A stretch of 39,203 nt of DNA, taken from contig JAFVQL010000051.1 in the NCBI GenBank assembly GCA_017504785.1, forward strand, positions 1 through 39,203. Direction: 5' to 3'. Positions within the stretch are counted from its first letter, which is position 1, and each line of letters opens with the position of its first letter. This document shows, one piece after another, positions 1-10,000 of the stretch. The position numbers and the translations under genes were made by a program. Source of the stretch: Clostridia bacterium (GTDB lineage: Bacteria > Bacillota > Clostridia > Oscillospirales > CAG-272). The notes beneath the pieces were generated by a model. The model worked only from the letters and a program-made list of their open reading frames with translations. It did not search any database and was not told the DNA's origin.

Positions 1-242
1 GCCGCAGACAACTACGGCTTCACGGACCAAAAAAGGATTTTTTTGCCCTTATTTGCCTTGTCTCGAACAATTTCTGCTACTAAAAACCCGTGCCTCAAAT
101 GGGCGAAGGGCGGTCAGTCTTGATACGGCGTTAAAGCATCGACTCGGTCGGATCGCCGTAGACAACTACGGCTTCACGGACCAAAAAAGGATTTTTTTGC
201 CCTTATTTGCCTTGTCTCGAACAATTTCTGCTACTAAAAACC
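1..242. repeat. 88-bp direct repeat (two copies) with an embedded hairpin
   Basis: Positions 1-88 and 155-242 are almost identical, differing at a C/T near the start, and lie 154 bp apart. Each copy begins with a short hairpin (GCCGTAG, loop ACAA, CTACGGC in the second copy). The C in the first copy breaks one pair on the plus strand but would be a G-U pair in a minus-strand transcript. Each copy ends with a weak promoter-like arrangement (TTGTCT, 17 nt, TAAAAA). No coding signal is seen. The first copy begins at the window edge, so more copies may lie upstream. Confidence 0.8.
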
Positions 243-336
243 AAGAGCATAAAAACGAGATGGCTTTTTACGGCGTTCAAGTGTTGGCGCGGGCGGTAAA
301 GATGAAAACAAAAATGGGAAGAAAGGAGACTCCATT

Positions 337-393
337 TTGAAATACGGAAAACGCGAAGGCAGACGATGGCGTCTCTGCAAAAATACGAAATAA
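337..393 (+). CDS. Possible 18-aa leader peptide upstream of trpB
   Basis: A TTG start at 337 follows a strong ribosome binding site (AAAGGAGA, 322-329) at normal spacing and opens an 18-codon frame ending at TAA 391-393. It is rich in Lys and Arg and has a single Trp codon at residue 11. The TGG sits in the loop of a short hairpin (AGACG, ATGG, CGTCT; 361-374). A second pairing is possible between GAAAACGC (about 347-354) and GCGTTTT just before the trpB ribosome binding site. This looks like a leader that could couple Trp-tRNA level to trpB expression. One Trp codon is fewer than usual for a trp leader, and no clear terminator hairpin is seen, so the call is tentative. Confidence 0.3.
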   Translation: MKYGKREGRRWRLCKNTK

Positions 394-465
394 ATAACAA
401 TTGTTTACAAAAAAGCGAAAAACTGCGAAATCAGATAAAAGAAGCGTTTTAAGGAGAAAGAAAAA

Positions 466-1686
466 ATGGATTTTAACGGCATTAATTTTGGCACATACTT
501 TAAGCATTATCCCGATGCAAACGGATATTTCGGTAAGTACGGCGGCGCGTACGTTTCGCCCGAGCTGCAGGAGGCTATGAAAGAGATCTCCGCCGCGTAT
601 CAGACGATCTGCAAGTCCTCGAAGTTCATCGCGGAGCTTCGCAAGATCCGCAGAGAGTTTCAGGGCAGACCGACGCCCATTTCCTACCTTGAGCGTCTTT
701 CCAATCATATCGGCACGGGCGTGCAGCTTTACGTAAAGCGTGAGGATCTGAACCACACGGGCGCACATAAGCTTAACCATTGCATGGGCGAGGCTCTGCT
801 TGCAAAGTACATGGGAAAGAAAAAGGTGATCGCCGAGACGGGCGCGGGTCAGCACGGCGTTGCGCTTGCAACCGCGGCGGCATATTTTGGTCTTGAATGT
901 GATATTTATATGGGTGCTGTGGACATCAAGAAGCAAGCGCCCAACGTGGCGAGAATGAAGATCCTCGGCGCAAGAGTCATCGAGGTAACCGAGGGGCTTC
1001 AGACCTTGAAGGAAGCGGTGGACGCCGCATTCGATGCGTACTGCAAGGAATATAAGGATGCGATCTACTGCATCGGCTCGGTACTCGGCCCGCATCCGTT
1101 CCCCACGATGGTGCGCGATTTCCAGAGCGTTGTCGGCATTGAAGCAAGAGAGCAGTTCGTCGGCATGACGGGCGAGCTTCCCGATGCGGTCGTTGCCTGC
1201 GTCGGCGGCGGATCGAACGCAATGGGTATGTTTTCCGGCTTCCTGAACGACCCCGTGGACATCTACGGCGTTGAGCCTCTCGGCAGAGGCCCGAAGCTTG
1301 GCGACCATGCTGCCAGCCTGAAATACGGCGAGCCGGGCATCATGCACGGCTTCAGCACCATCATGCTGAAGGACGAAAATGGCGAGCCTGCGCCCGTATA
1401 TTCCGTGGCCAGCGGTCTTGACTATCCCGCCAGCGGCCCCGAGCATTGCTTCTTGCACGATATCGGCAGAGTAAAGTATGACGTGGTGAATGACGAGGAG
1501 ACCATCGATGCGTTCTTCACGCTTTCCCGCCTTGAGGGCATTATCCCCGCGATCGAGAGCGCGCACGCCGTTGCATACGGCATGAAGCTCGCCAAGACAA
1601 TGGGCAAGGGCTCGGTGCTGATCTGCCTCTCCGGCCGCGGCGACAAGGATATGGATTACATCATCGAAAAGTACGGAATCCGCTAA
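466..1686 (+). CDS. trpB: Tryptophan synthase beta chain, stand-alone
   Basis: A 406-aa PLP enzyme that makes L-tryptophan from indole and serine in the cytoplasm. The length matches the TrpB1 family. Visible landmarks are [15 protein letters not shown] (residues about 92-106), whose lysine binds [14 protein letters not shown] (about 126-136) with the catalytic glutamate, and GGGSNAMG (about 246-253), the PLP phosphate loop. The start is ATG 466 behind AAGGAG at 452-457. No trpA or other trp gene is adjacent, and a terminator follows directly, so the gene is monocistronic. It may serve indole salvage or partner a TrpA encoded elsewhere. The residue after HKLN is His where Asn is usual in TrpB1, so this is a slightly divergent subgroup. 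Confidence 0.93.
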   Translation: MDFNGINFGTYFKHYPDANGYFGKYGGAYVSPELQEAMKEISAAYQTICKSSKFIAELRKIRREFQGRPTPISYLERLSNHIGTGVQLYVKREDLNHTGAHKLNHCMGEALLAKYMGKKKVIAETGAGQHGVALATAAAYFGLECDIYMGAVDIKKQAPNVARMKILGARVIEVTEGLQTLKEAVDAAFDAYCKEYKDAIYCIGSVLGPHPFPTMVRDFQSVVGIEAREQFVGMTGELPDAVVACVGGGSNAMGMFSGFLNDPVDIYGVEPLGRGPKLGDHAASLKYGEPGIMHGFSTIMLKDENGEPAPVYSVASGLDYPASGPEHCFLHDIGRVKYDVVNDEETIDAFFTLSRLEGIIPAIESAHAVAYGMKLAKTMGKGSVLICLSGRGDKDMDYIIEKYGIR

Positions 1687-1714
1687 AAGACAACTTTTGT
1701 TTGCAAATATTCAT

Positions 1715-1756
1715 AAAAATCGCGCCCATGGAAGCTGTGGGCGCGATTTTTTCTTT
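1715..1756 (+). terminator. Intrinsic terminator of trpB
   Basis: A 14-bp perfect stem (1715-1728 with 1738-1751) rich in GC at its core is closed by a 9-nt loop and followed by a T run. It lies 29 nt after the trpB stop. Confidence 0.92.
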
Positions 1757-2275
1757 TGCTTTTTGTCTTTGCGATTGCTCCTTTTTATCATTCTTTGTCT
1801 GTGTTTTTTTGGCTTCTTAAGCTGCGTTTTCTTTACTTCTTAAGCTGCATTTTTTTGCTTCTTTTTCTGCTTTTTTGCTTCTCGCGCGCTTTTTTTGCGT
1901 TGCTCGGCATCTGTCTTTTTGGCATTTCAAGGATGGCGGAATGGGAAGGGCAAAGCCGCATAAAAAAGCGCGCATGCTGAAAAAAGAGAGCGCATTTTGC
2001 CCTTTGCAAGCAGATCCTTAAAAGGGGATACGGCGGTCGTTTTTTTGAGATCACGGGGCGGATTTTTTTGTGCAAAAAAACGCATTTTTTCTTCACATAG
2101 ATTATTATCCGCGCGCCGCCTTTGCCGCGAAATGGTCGCCCTTTTGGAAGCTGTCTCTTTTGCTTTGTGCACACTGACGAAAAAAGCCTCTTTTTGATGT
2201 TAAAACTAACCAAAAATAGTTTTGTGAAAAAAATAGAAAATTATGGGCAGAATGCACGAAACGTTCAAAATGTCC
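1757..2275. other. Non-coding T-rich spacer
   Basis: About 520 bp without a supportable gene. The left part is strongly T-rich and low in complexity on the plus strand. It carries CTTCTTAAGCTGC twice (1813-1825 and 1836-1848). Short open frames on both strands lack ribosome binding sites and have compositions dictated by the T runs, so none is called. Confidence 0.6.
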
Positions 2276-2304
2276 TTGCAATTATATTAAATAAAGTGTA
2301 TAAT
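2276..2304 (+). promoter_or_regulatory. Sigma-A promoter of the giant secreted-protein operon
   Basis: TTGCAA (2276-2281), exactly 17 nt, TATAAT (2299-2304). It places the transcript start near 2311, about 28 nt before the start codon at 2339. It also rules out an upstream in-frame start at 2303, which lies inside the -10 box. Confidence 0.88.
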
Positions 2305-2338
2305 GGGTGCAGTAAAAATCTACAATGAGGAGAAGAAC

Positions 2339-5300
2339 ATGAAGAACCTTAAAAAACTTCTTGTAACCATGTTGGCCTTAGTGCTGCTGATCTGCGGTGC
2401 GACTGTGGTTTCTCTTGCGGCGGATACGCCTGCGGAAATCATGGCTGAGGCACAGGAGCTTCTGGATGCGGCAACGAAGGACGGCGAGTTTATCGCGGTT
2501 CGTTCGCAGAAGATGCACGCGCTCGATAAGCTGATCGAAGCCAACATGAAAACGATCCGTAACGCCCCCGAATGGGCAAGTTTCCAGGTGACCTACAAGG
2601 CACATCAGGAGCAGCTGAAAGCAGACTGTTTGGCTGAAGCGGCCGCAGCACTCGACAAGCTTCTTCTGAAGGAAACCACGAAGTTCGAGGCAGAGGCACT
2701 TTACGCCGGCCTTACTTCGCTTGTTGTCCGCGGTGGTGAAACCAGTGGATATTTCGACGTTGAATCCGATGAATTTGCGTTGCTTGAGGCCCGAATGAAG
2801 GTCGCGCAGGCAACCGTCAAGCTTCAGATCGCCGAGGAAAGCACGCAGCCCAAGGATCAGGGCGTAGCTCTTCTCTGGGTAGTGGATTATGACGCTGCCA
2901 CCCTCCAGACCGACGCAGCTGCGAAGAACACGGCAGATTATAAGGCTATGTCGGCTTGGCTTAAAGAGCTTTGCACAGCAGTTCGCGAGCCTCTCTATGC
3001 GGAGATACGTGCACTGACCGATAAGGCTTGCCTCCCGGCGACCGGCCTTGAAGAGGCGCAGGAGATCGCAGCCGAGATCGAGAGCTATTTCGCGAGCTGC
3101 TACTTCGACAAGAGCAGCACCTCCGGCTATGCGGACGTTCGTGCTTACGCCAACTACGCTTTGGCTTATGCATACCTCAACCAGATCGAGCGTTCGAAGG
3201 ATCTCAAGACGCAGGGCGAATTCCTTCTGGCTCTCAGCGAGCTGAAGGGCAAAACGTCTCTCAGCGAAAAGGTAGAGCCTTACGGTGCTGACTTTAAGGC
3301 ACGCTACGAAAAGCTTTTGGACACCGCGGACGCAAGCTCCGTTGTTGCCCGCCTTTATAAGAAGGTGGAAGGCTACAAGCAGGACGTTCTCGCCGCTTTC
3401 GCCGAGGGCTATAACGGTTCTCTCAATTCCGCCGAGGCGATCGAAGCGCTTGCGAGCGAGTTTTCCGATCTCCTTTCCAACTGCTACTTCGGAGACGCGA
3501 AGTACGACAACGACGTAGGCGTTACGCATGCTTATGCGGCGATCTACGATTTTTGGAAGGCAGTTGAAGGCATGGAAGAGGGAGATGCTTCCTATGATGG
3601 TTACATTAATGATGAAATCATCAATAGAAACGCTCTCTATAAGAAAGCTGTTGCTGATTATAATAGCTATGCCAGAAATATCAAAGCGGCAGATCCCGCA
3701 TACGCCGCTCTCCTGATTGAGATCTATGAATCGATCTGTGAAAAGGCAAAGGCAGAGGCGCTGGGCGTTCTCGATCGCTGCTTCCAGGATCTCGAGAAGG
3801 ATCTCTCCTTTAACGAGCTGCGCGCGGCAGTTGCATTCCTGAAGGAGAAGTATCTCACTGCCGCAACGGCACTTTATTTCGGCGCAACCGAGGATAAGGA
3901 TCTGACTGCCAACGTAAAGGCGGCGGCAGAGGATGCCGAGAGCCGTATGCTCGCAGTGCTTCTGGATCTGTTCGCACAGATCGAAGAGCAGGCACCTCTT
4001 ACCGACGATCTTGCGGATATGACCGAGAATAAGATCGCGTTCAGAGCCGAAAAGGAAAATGAGATCTTGACGATGGCAACCGGCTTGGCATTCTCCTACG
4101 GGAAGAATCCCGCGGCACTGAAGGATCTTGCCTCCGAGCTTTACGTCTCCATGTTCCTTACTAAGCTTTGCCAGATCAAGGCGGCTCTCGTGGCAGGCCC
4201 TGATGACGGTACGCTCAGTGAGGCTGCGAAGACCTCTTATAATGAATTGAAGACTTTGGTAAGCGAAAAGATCTCCATGGTAGATACCGCTTCCGAGGGT
4301 TATCTTCTTTATCTCCATCATTTAAATATAATTGAAGCGGACATGGGCGATGCGAACGTTGACGGCGCACAGGAATACCTGACGGCGCTTAAAAACGTGA
4401 TAGATGCGGATACCTTTGAAAAGGTGTATGCGCTGATGCACCTGGACGAGTACGTTCGTAACAACAAGATCATCCGTCCCGATGCATCCGATACGACCTC
4501 TCCCAGCGCACTCTTCTATCAAGAGTATGACGAGCTGGTAAACAAGGTAAAGGTATGGCGCCAGGGCATCGTTGATGAAAGAGAAAGCAAGGTGCCTGCC
4601 CTTGATTATCAGAATGCAGAGGCAACCATTTACGACGGCGATAACCTGCAGGTAAATGCATACGCGGCTAACACGACGAACTACCGCTTTACGCCGAGAG
4701 ATGGCAGAGAGTACGGCGCGGGTGGCTCGAAGTACTACATGACCTATGAGTATCTCTCCGCTACCGCTGCCGAAAGAGGCCACTTTACCATAGGAAGCCT
4801 TCCTTCCTCGACCGAAAACGTGATCATCGAATTTGATATCACGACCTTTGGCACTTGGCCCGCGAGCGGTGTAAACTTCTTCTCGTCTCAAACGACGTCT
4901 CTGGAAAACGGCAAGGCGATCTTCCCTTGGATCGGCGCGATCGATAAAGACGGCCAGATCGTTGCTCCCGATGGAATCCAGAGCTCGGGCGCTGTGAAAA
5001 AGAAGACGTTAACCAGCCGTGAGGGCGGTTTCATCGTTCCCGGTCAGTGGACGCACTTCATTATCGCTTATAACGCAAAGGACAAGATGGTTTCTTACTA
5101 CGTCAACGACGAAAAGATCGTGGATGCTGATGGAAATGATGCATGGTCTTGCGCGCAGTTTGAATCCTACAACTTTACGGGCGAATTTCGTATCGGACGT
5201 GATACGGTAGCGGGCGCCGGCGCCTTCTCCTTGGATAACGTTCAGCTTTATCTCGGTGATCAGCCCCGCGATCTCGATCTGTTGCAGAACATGAGCGAGC

Positions 5301-7012
5301 ATGAGAGATTCGCTTACTTCGTTTCGCGCTTGAATGCTTACACGGAAGCTTATGAAAATGGCGACTCCGTTCCCGTGGCAGACTTGAAGTACTGCAGCGA
5401 TGAGCTTGTTCTCGCAATCAGTAACTACTGGGGCGTTACCGAAGGCGGCGAAGACGGCTATCTCTTCGATGCCGAGGATGCCGCTCTCGAGCATCTTAAG
5501 AATGCAGTGGATACTTATCTTGCCATTGTCGCGCGTGCGGATGCGGCACTGGTTAGTTCCATTCTTGACGATATTCGCGCACAGATGGATGCGATCCTTC
5601 TTCTGACGGAGGTTGTCGATCTGGGCAAGAGAAAGAACGCTCTCGCAGCCTTTGAAGAATACATTGCAACCTACGTTGCTTATATCGACAGCTTTAATGA
5701 CGATCAGAAAGCCGTATACGACGGCGTGCTTGCAGATAAGTTCAATGTAGAAAAGGAAATTGAGGCTTACGCAAGAGTGGATGAATACATTCAGCTGGTA
5801 GAGAAGTTTGCTTCTGCGCGTGATCTTTACACCCGTATCGTTCACAGCAACGCTGCGGCCGCTATGATGGCATCGATGGTAAAGGATGACGAGCTTGGAT
5901 ACATTGACCTTGAAAAGCTCAAGACCGGCGTTGCAGAGTTCCAGACCGCGATCGACCTCTTTGATGCACAGAGCGCGATCCTTAAGGAGCAGATCATTCA
6001 GGACAACACCGAACTGATCATTGCTTGCATGGAGCGCTTCCCCAAGCTTCCCGAAGAGGCGCTGAAGAATTTTGCAAACCTGAAGCGTTACTTCATCATG
6101 GTTCGTGACATCCTGACCCTGGCTCCCGGCGAGGAATACAAGGATAAGTACGATACTGACAACGATCTTGCACTGGAGGCCGTTGCTTTGTACGAAGCAA
6201 TGTACGAAGTGATGTTCGATGCACTCCAGCGTGACCACGCTGCGGTCATGCAGGATATGATCGATCAGTTTAACGATCCCGCCGCAGCATACATCAAGAG
6301 ACTCGGTATTTACAACGCCGTAAAGGATTATCTTGAAACCAACGCCGCTACGATCGACGAGAATCACGATGCCATCAAGGGTATCCTCTCGCAGTTCGCG
6401 GTTATGGAAGAGAAGTTCGGCGGGGAAAATCCCGAAGAAGCACAGAAGGCACAGTGGGAGGAATATCAGGCGACGCTGAACAGCAATGCACAGACGTTTA
6501 TCTCTCTGGTAACGCAGATGCGCTTTGCAACGAATTATGCCGAGATCCTTCGTCTGCACGATGAAGCGCAAAAGCTCCTCTTCTTCATGGAAAGATCCTC
6601 CGTTGAGGTTCGACTTGCCATTGAAAATTACGAGTTATGCGAGGCCCTTCTTGCACGCAAGGCGATCAGCGCTGATGCATTCATCGAGGCGGCTTATGCA
6701 CTGAAGAAGGCAAACGACATGCAGAAGGTTTACCTTGCACTGTGCAAGGCACAGGCTGCATTCGCAGAGGCTGATACCACCTATGTGAACACGCTCCTAT
6801 TCACCGAATTCGGTGCAAACGGCGAGTATACCGTGGAATTCACCATGGCAGAGGCCGTACAGACCTATCAGACGCTTCTTTCCCAGTACACTACCTTTGT
6901 TTCCGAGATCAACGCAGATGTTGAGGTCGTTCTTGACGTGGTTTGCACCGTTCGTGCAAGCTTCGCCGTAAACCACACGATGGTTGCGTTGTTTAAGAAG
7001 TTTTACGATTGA
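2339..7012 (+). CDS. Giant secreted helical-repeat protein with LamG-like domain
   Basis: A 1557-aa exported protein. The start at ATG 2339 has GAGGAG at 2327-2332. Residues 1-28 form a signal peptide (KNLKK, hydrophobic core, cut near SLAA). Residues about 30-760 are predominantly helical and acidic, with loosely repeated segments; two contain an SCYF or SNCYF element followed by a Tyr/Ala-rich stretch. Residues about 765-980 form a beta-rich LamG/concanavalin-like domain, with a WTHFIIAYN segment and an EFRIGRDT-SLDNVQLY ending. Residues about 985-1557 return to helical repeats. No LPXTG, SLH or dockerin signal is seen. It is the first gene of a two-gene operon, 20 nt ahead of a polysaccharide lyase, so it could bind or present glycans. 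The function is inferred from the fold only. Confidence 0.85.
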   Translation: MKNLKKLLVTMLALVLLICGATVVSLAADTPAEIMAEAQELLDAATKDGEFIAVRSQKMHALDKLIEANMKTIRNAPEWASFQVTYKAHQEQLKADCLAEAAAALDKLLLKETTKFEAEALYAGLTSLVVRGGETSGYFDVESDEFALLEARMKVAQATVKLQIAEESTQPKDQGVALLWVVDYDAATLQTDAAAKNTADYKAMSAWLKELCTAVREPLYAEIRALTDKACLPATGLEEAQEIAAEIESYFASCYFDKSSTSGYADVRAYANYALAYAYLNQIERSKDLKTQGEFLLALSELKGKTSLSEKVEPYGADFKARYEKLLDTADASSVVARLYKKVEGYKQDVLAAFAEGYNGSLNSAEAIEALASEFSDLLSNCYFGDAKYDNDVGVTHAYAAIYDFWKAVEGMEEGDASYDGYINDEIINRNALYKKAVADYNSYARNIKAADPAYAALLIEIYESICEKAKAEALGVLDRCFQDLEKDLSFNELRAAVAFLKEKYLTAATALYFGATEDKDLTANVKAAAEDAESRMLAVLLDLFAQIEEQAPLTDDLADMTENKIAFRAEKENEILTMATGLAFSYGKNPAALKDLASELYVSMFLTKLCQIKAALVAGPDDGTLSEAAKTSYNELKTLVSEKISMVDTASEGYLLYLHHLNIIEADMGDANVDGAQEYLTALKNVIDADTFEKVYALMHLDEYVRNNKIIRPDASDTTSPSALFYQEYDELVNKVKVWRQGIVDERESKVPALDYQNAEATIYDGDNLQVNAYAANTTNYRFTPRDGREYGAGGSKYYMTYEYLSATAAERGHFTIGSLPSSTENVIIEFDITTFGTWPASGVNFFSSQTTSLENGKAIFPWIGAIDKDGQIVAPDGIQSSGAVKKKTLTSREGGFIVPGQWTHFIIAYNAKDKMVSYYVNDEKIVDADGNDAWSCAQFESYNFTGEFRIGRDTVAGAGAFSLDNVQLYLGDQPRDLDLLQNMSEHERFAYFVSRLNAYTEAYENGDSVPVADLKYCSDELVLAISNYWGVTEGGEDGYLFDAEDAALEHLKNAVDTYLAIVARADAALVSSILDDIRAQMDAILLLTEVVDLGKRKNALAAFEEYIATYVAYIDSFNDDQKAVYDGVLADKFNVEKEIEAYARVDEYIQLVEKFASARDLYTRIVHSNAAAAMMASMVKDDELGYIDLEKLKTGVAEFQTAIDLFDAQSAILKEQIIQDNTELIIACMERFPKLPEEALKNFANLKRYFIMVRDILTLAPGEEYKDKYDTDNDLALEAVALYEAMYEVMFDALQRDHAAVMQDMIDQFNDPAAAYIKRLGIYNAVKDYLETNAATIDENHDAIKGILSQFAVMEEKFGGENPEEAQKAQWEEYQATLNSNAQTFISLVTQMRFATNYAEILRLHDEAQKLLFFMERSSVEVRLAIENYELCEALLARKAISADAFIEAAYALKKANDMQKVYLALCKAQAAFAEADTTYVNTLLFTEFGANGEYTVEFTMAEAVQTYQTLLSQYTTFVSEINADVEVVLDVVCTVRASFAVNHTMVALFKKFYD

Positions 7013-7032
7013 TCACAGTAAGGAGAAATAAT

Positions 7033-10000
7033 ATGAAAAATAAATTCAACAGATTGCTCTCTTTCTTGTTGATCGTAGCCACCTTGTGCTCTTTGCTTGG
7101 AGTATTCGCCTCGGCCGCATCGACCGAGACGGATATCTCCGTAAGGATGTTTTACAACCGTTCGTTTAACGACGGATGGGACTGCGCCAACGGAATGAGC
7201 CTCGGCTCGGGTATTACCACATTCGTAAACCACGAGTATGATGATGACTTCAACTATAATTACTATGCGGAATTTACCGAGCCGGAGGATTCTCTGACCG
7301 GCGGTAAGAATACCCTGACGATCCCCCTTGCCAACGTTCCCACGTCCGGCTATACCGTTCTTTCCTTTGCATTGAAGCTTCCCGCTGAAAGCAATCAGAA
7401 TTACGGCTTGATCGCTTCGGGTAAGACCTCCCCCGGCGAAAACTACGATTTTCTTAAGATCGTTGACGGTCAGGTTTCCGTTTTGGACACTCCCTTCGGT
7501 TCTGTGAGAACCGATGAATGGATCAAGTTCCAGTACGTAATGAGCTGGGCTGACTCCAGCCGTGAATGTACCGTTACCGTAGACGGCGGCGGTATCAACA
7601 AGACTGAGGTCATTCCTCTTATCGAGGGCCAGGCGGGTGCATCGCTTCGCTACGTATACTTCGGTATGGGCGGCCGCACCTCCGATTCCCCGAAGCGTAC
7701 CTACAAGATCGACGATCTCGTGTTCTATAACACGGCGCAGAACCTCATTGCAAAAGAGGATCTTGGCCTGTACGGCATGGGTGCTCTCATTTCCGAGACC
7801 GCGCAAAAGACCGTTGAGATCTTCGGCGAGACCATTCTTGCTCCCACGGACTACATCAAGCAGGGTCTTACCATGAAGGTAAACGTCAATTGGTATATGA
7901 CCAACAACAAGAAGCTGAACATTTACACTGCGGATAACGACGAAGCTTACGGTGCACCCGTGAAGATCAACAAAATCGTGTACGTTCCGCTGGAGCTCGT
8001 GCTTGCACATCTCGGCCTTGAATATAAGATCAGCGAGGCCTCGAACGCAATCGAGATCTCTGCCGGCGGCACTAACGCCGTTGTTATTACCATGGGTTCG
8101 GAGAGGGCTTCCGTGAACGGCGTCGTTGTGGAGCTTTCCGGTGCTCCCGGATACGTTACCACCGAGATCGGCGGTAAGGAATACAGCTACCCTGTAATTC
8201 CTCTGGATAGCGTTGATATCTTCTTCGCGCAGGAAGGCGCAGAGAATCCTCTCTACTATACCTACGATGAGATGGGTCTGATCCTTCTTACCGGCAAGAA
8301 GAATGTTTGGAACCGCAATGAGAACCTTGCCGATATGGCAACGCTCATGGAAAAGTTCGTCTTCGACTATGATGCAGCGAATAAGGGCGCAGGCTTCGGT
8401 GAGCAGCTGGCTTCGGATATTGAAAACTACAATAGCTTCAGTCACCCCTACCTTTTTGCGAACCAGGACCGCTGGGATACCCTTCGTGCCGTTTGGATCG
8501 CAAACGATCAGGCGGCTTATGACGACCTGATGGCGCTTACCGATGCACAAAAGGCTGCTCTCGGCATTAAGGGCGCTGATCCCAAGGGATATAGCGATAC
8601 CCTTAATAAGTGGATTCGCGACATGATCAAGATCAATGCAAACGATGAAGCTTATATACTTGCAAACGGCGCGTATGATCCGACCGCAGAGAATGCTCCT
8701 TACGGAGTGACCACCTCTGAAAAAATGTATGCCGCAGGCAGCGAATGGCTGATCCTCGACTCCAATGGCAACTACCTTGGTATGAACCCCGGTAGCGATA
8801 CGCGCGGATATGAGGAATACCGCGGCGATCTTAATAACAAAAACTACCTTAAGTATCAAGACGGCTACGATTCGGGCGGACGCACCAAGCTTACAACCAA
8901 GTTGAATCGCGCGAACTATCCTCATTACTCCGAATCGGTTGATATTACGTATTGGGCAAGAGATTATCAGATCACGCGCGACCTTCGCTATGCACAGGTT
9001 GTATTCGACTGGATCTCCATTCTTGGCGATACCAAGATCTGGCAGCACTGGGGTCCCGCTCACTTCCTGAACACGGCAGACGGAACGACCGAGGTTGCCA
9101 TTGCATACGACTGGCTCTGCCCCGCATGGGATGCCCTGGTGAACAATAATGTTGCTCGTCCCACTGCAGAGACCACGGTTTACAAGGTATATGCAAGTGA
9201 GAGCTCCAAAGAAGTTCTTTATTACATGACGGCAGCAGAATATGCTGAACTTGGGCTGCCCGCTGCTACCGATAAAACCGTTGTTATCAAAACTGTAAGC
9301 GGCGATGCGGTTACCTACTCTACGCAGGAGAGAGAGCTGTCCAGCAGACAGAAGAACCAGGGCGTCAAGCAGTGGTTGACGCTTAAGGCCCCCTCCTTCT
9401 CCGATGTTACGACCTATGACAGAAAGCATATTGCCGGCATCATCTATAATCAGGGCGTTTACGAGGGCTGGTTTGCGGTTACCAAAAATAGCACCGAGCA
9501 TCCGTGCGCTCGAATGACCTCCGGTTACTACTGGATCACTAAGAAGGATAACTGGAACGCCGTTTGTGCGAAGGGTATGGTTCTTGGCGCACTTATGGTG
9601 CTTGAGTATGCAGACTATGCCGAAAACACCAAGCAAATGCTTGACATCGTAATGCACCACTTCTTCCTGAACGGTCTTGACGAGTATGCGCCCGACGGTG
9701 CGTACTACGAGTCTGCTTCGTACTGGTCTTACGGTACGAACTCCATCTTCCAGATGGCTTCGGCTTACGTAAGCGCTACCGGCAAGGATTACGGTATTAT
9801 GGATAGCTACGGCATGGATAGAACCTGCTACTTTGCGGCATACGCTGAGTCCTCCGATGCACAGATGTGGACTTACAACGATGCCACCGAGATCCCCTCT
9901 TCCTATCCTTGTGACTTCGGTATGAAGACCGAGTGGTTCACCTGGGTAGGTAAGTATATCGGCGATTCGGGCTTGGTCGACCACCGTATGTATCAGCTTG

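Noticed and set aside
1756..1980. A 74-codon hydrophobic frame in the T-rich spacer
   Set aside because: Its Phe/Leu-rich content comes from T runs. There is no ribosome binding site, and it starts inside the T tail of the trpB terminator.
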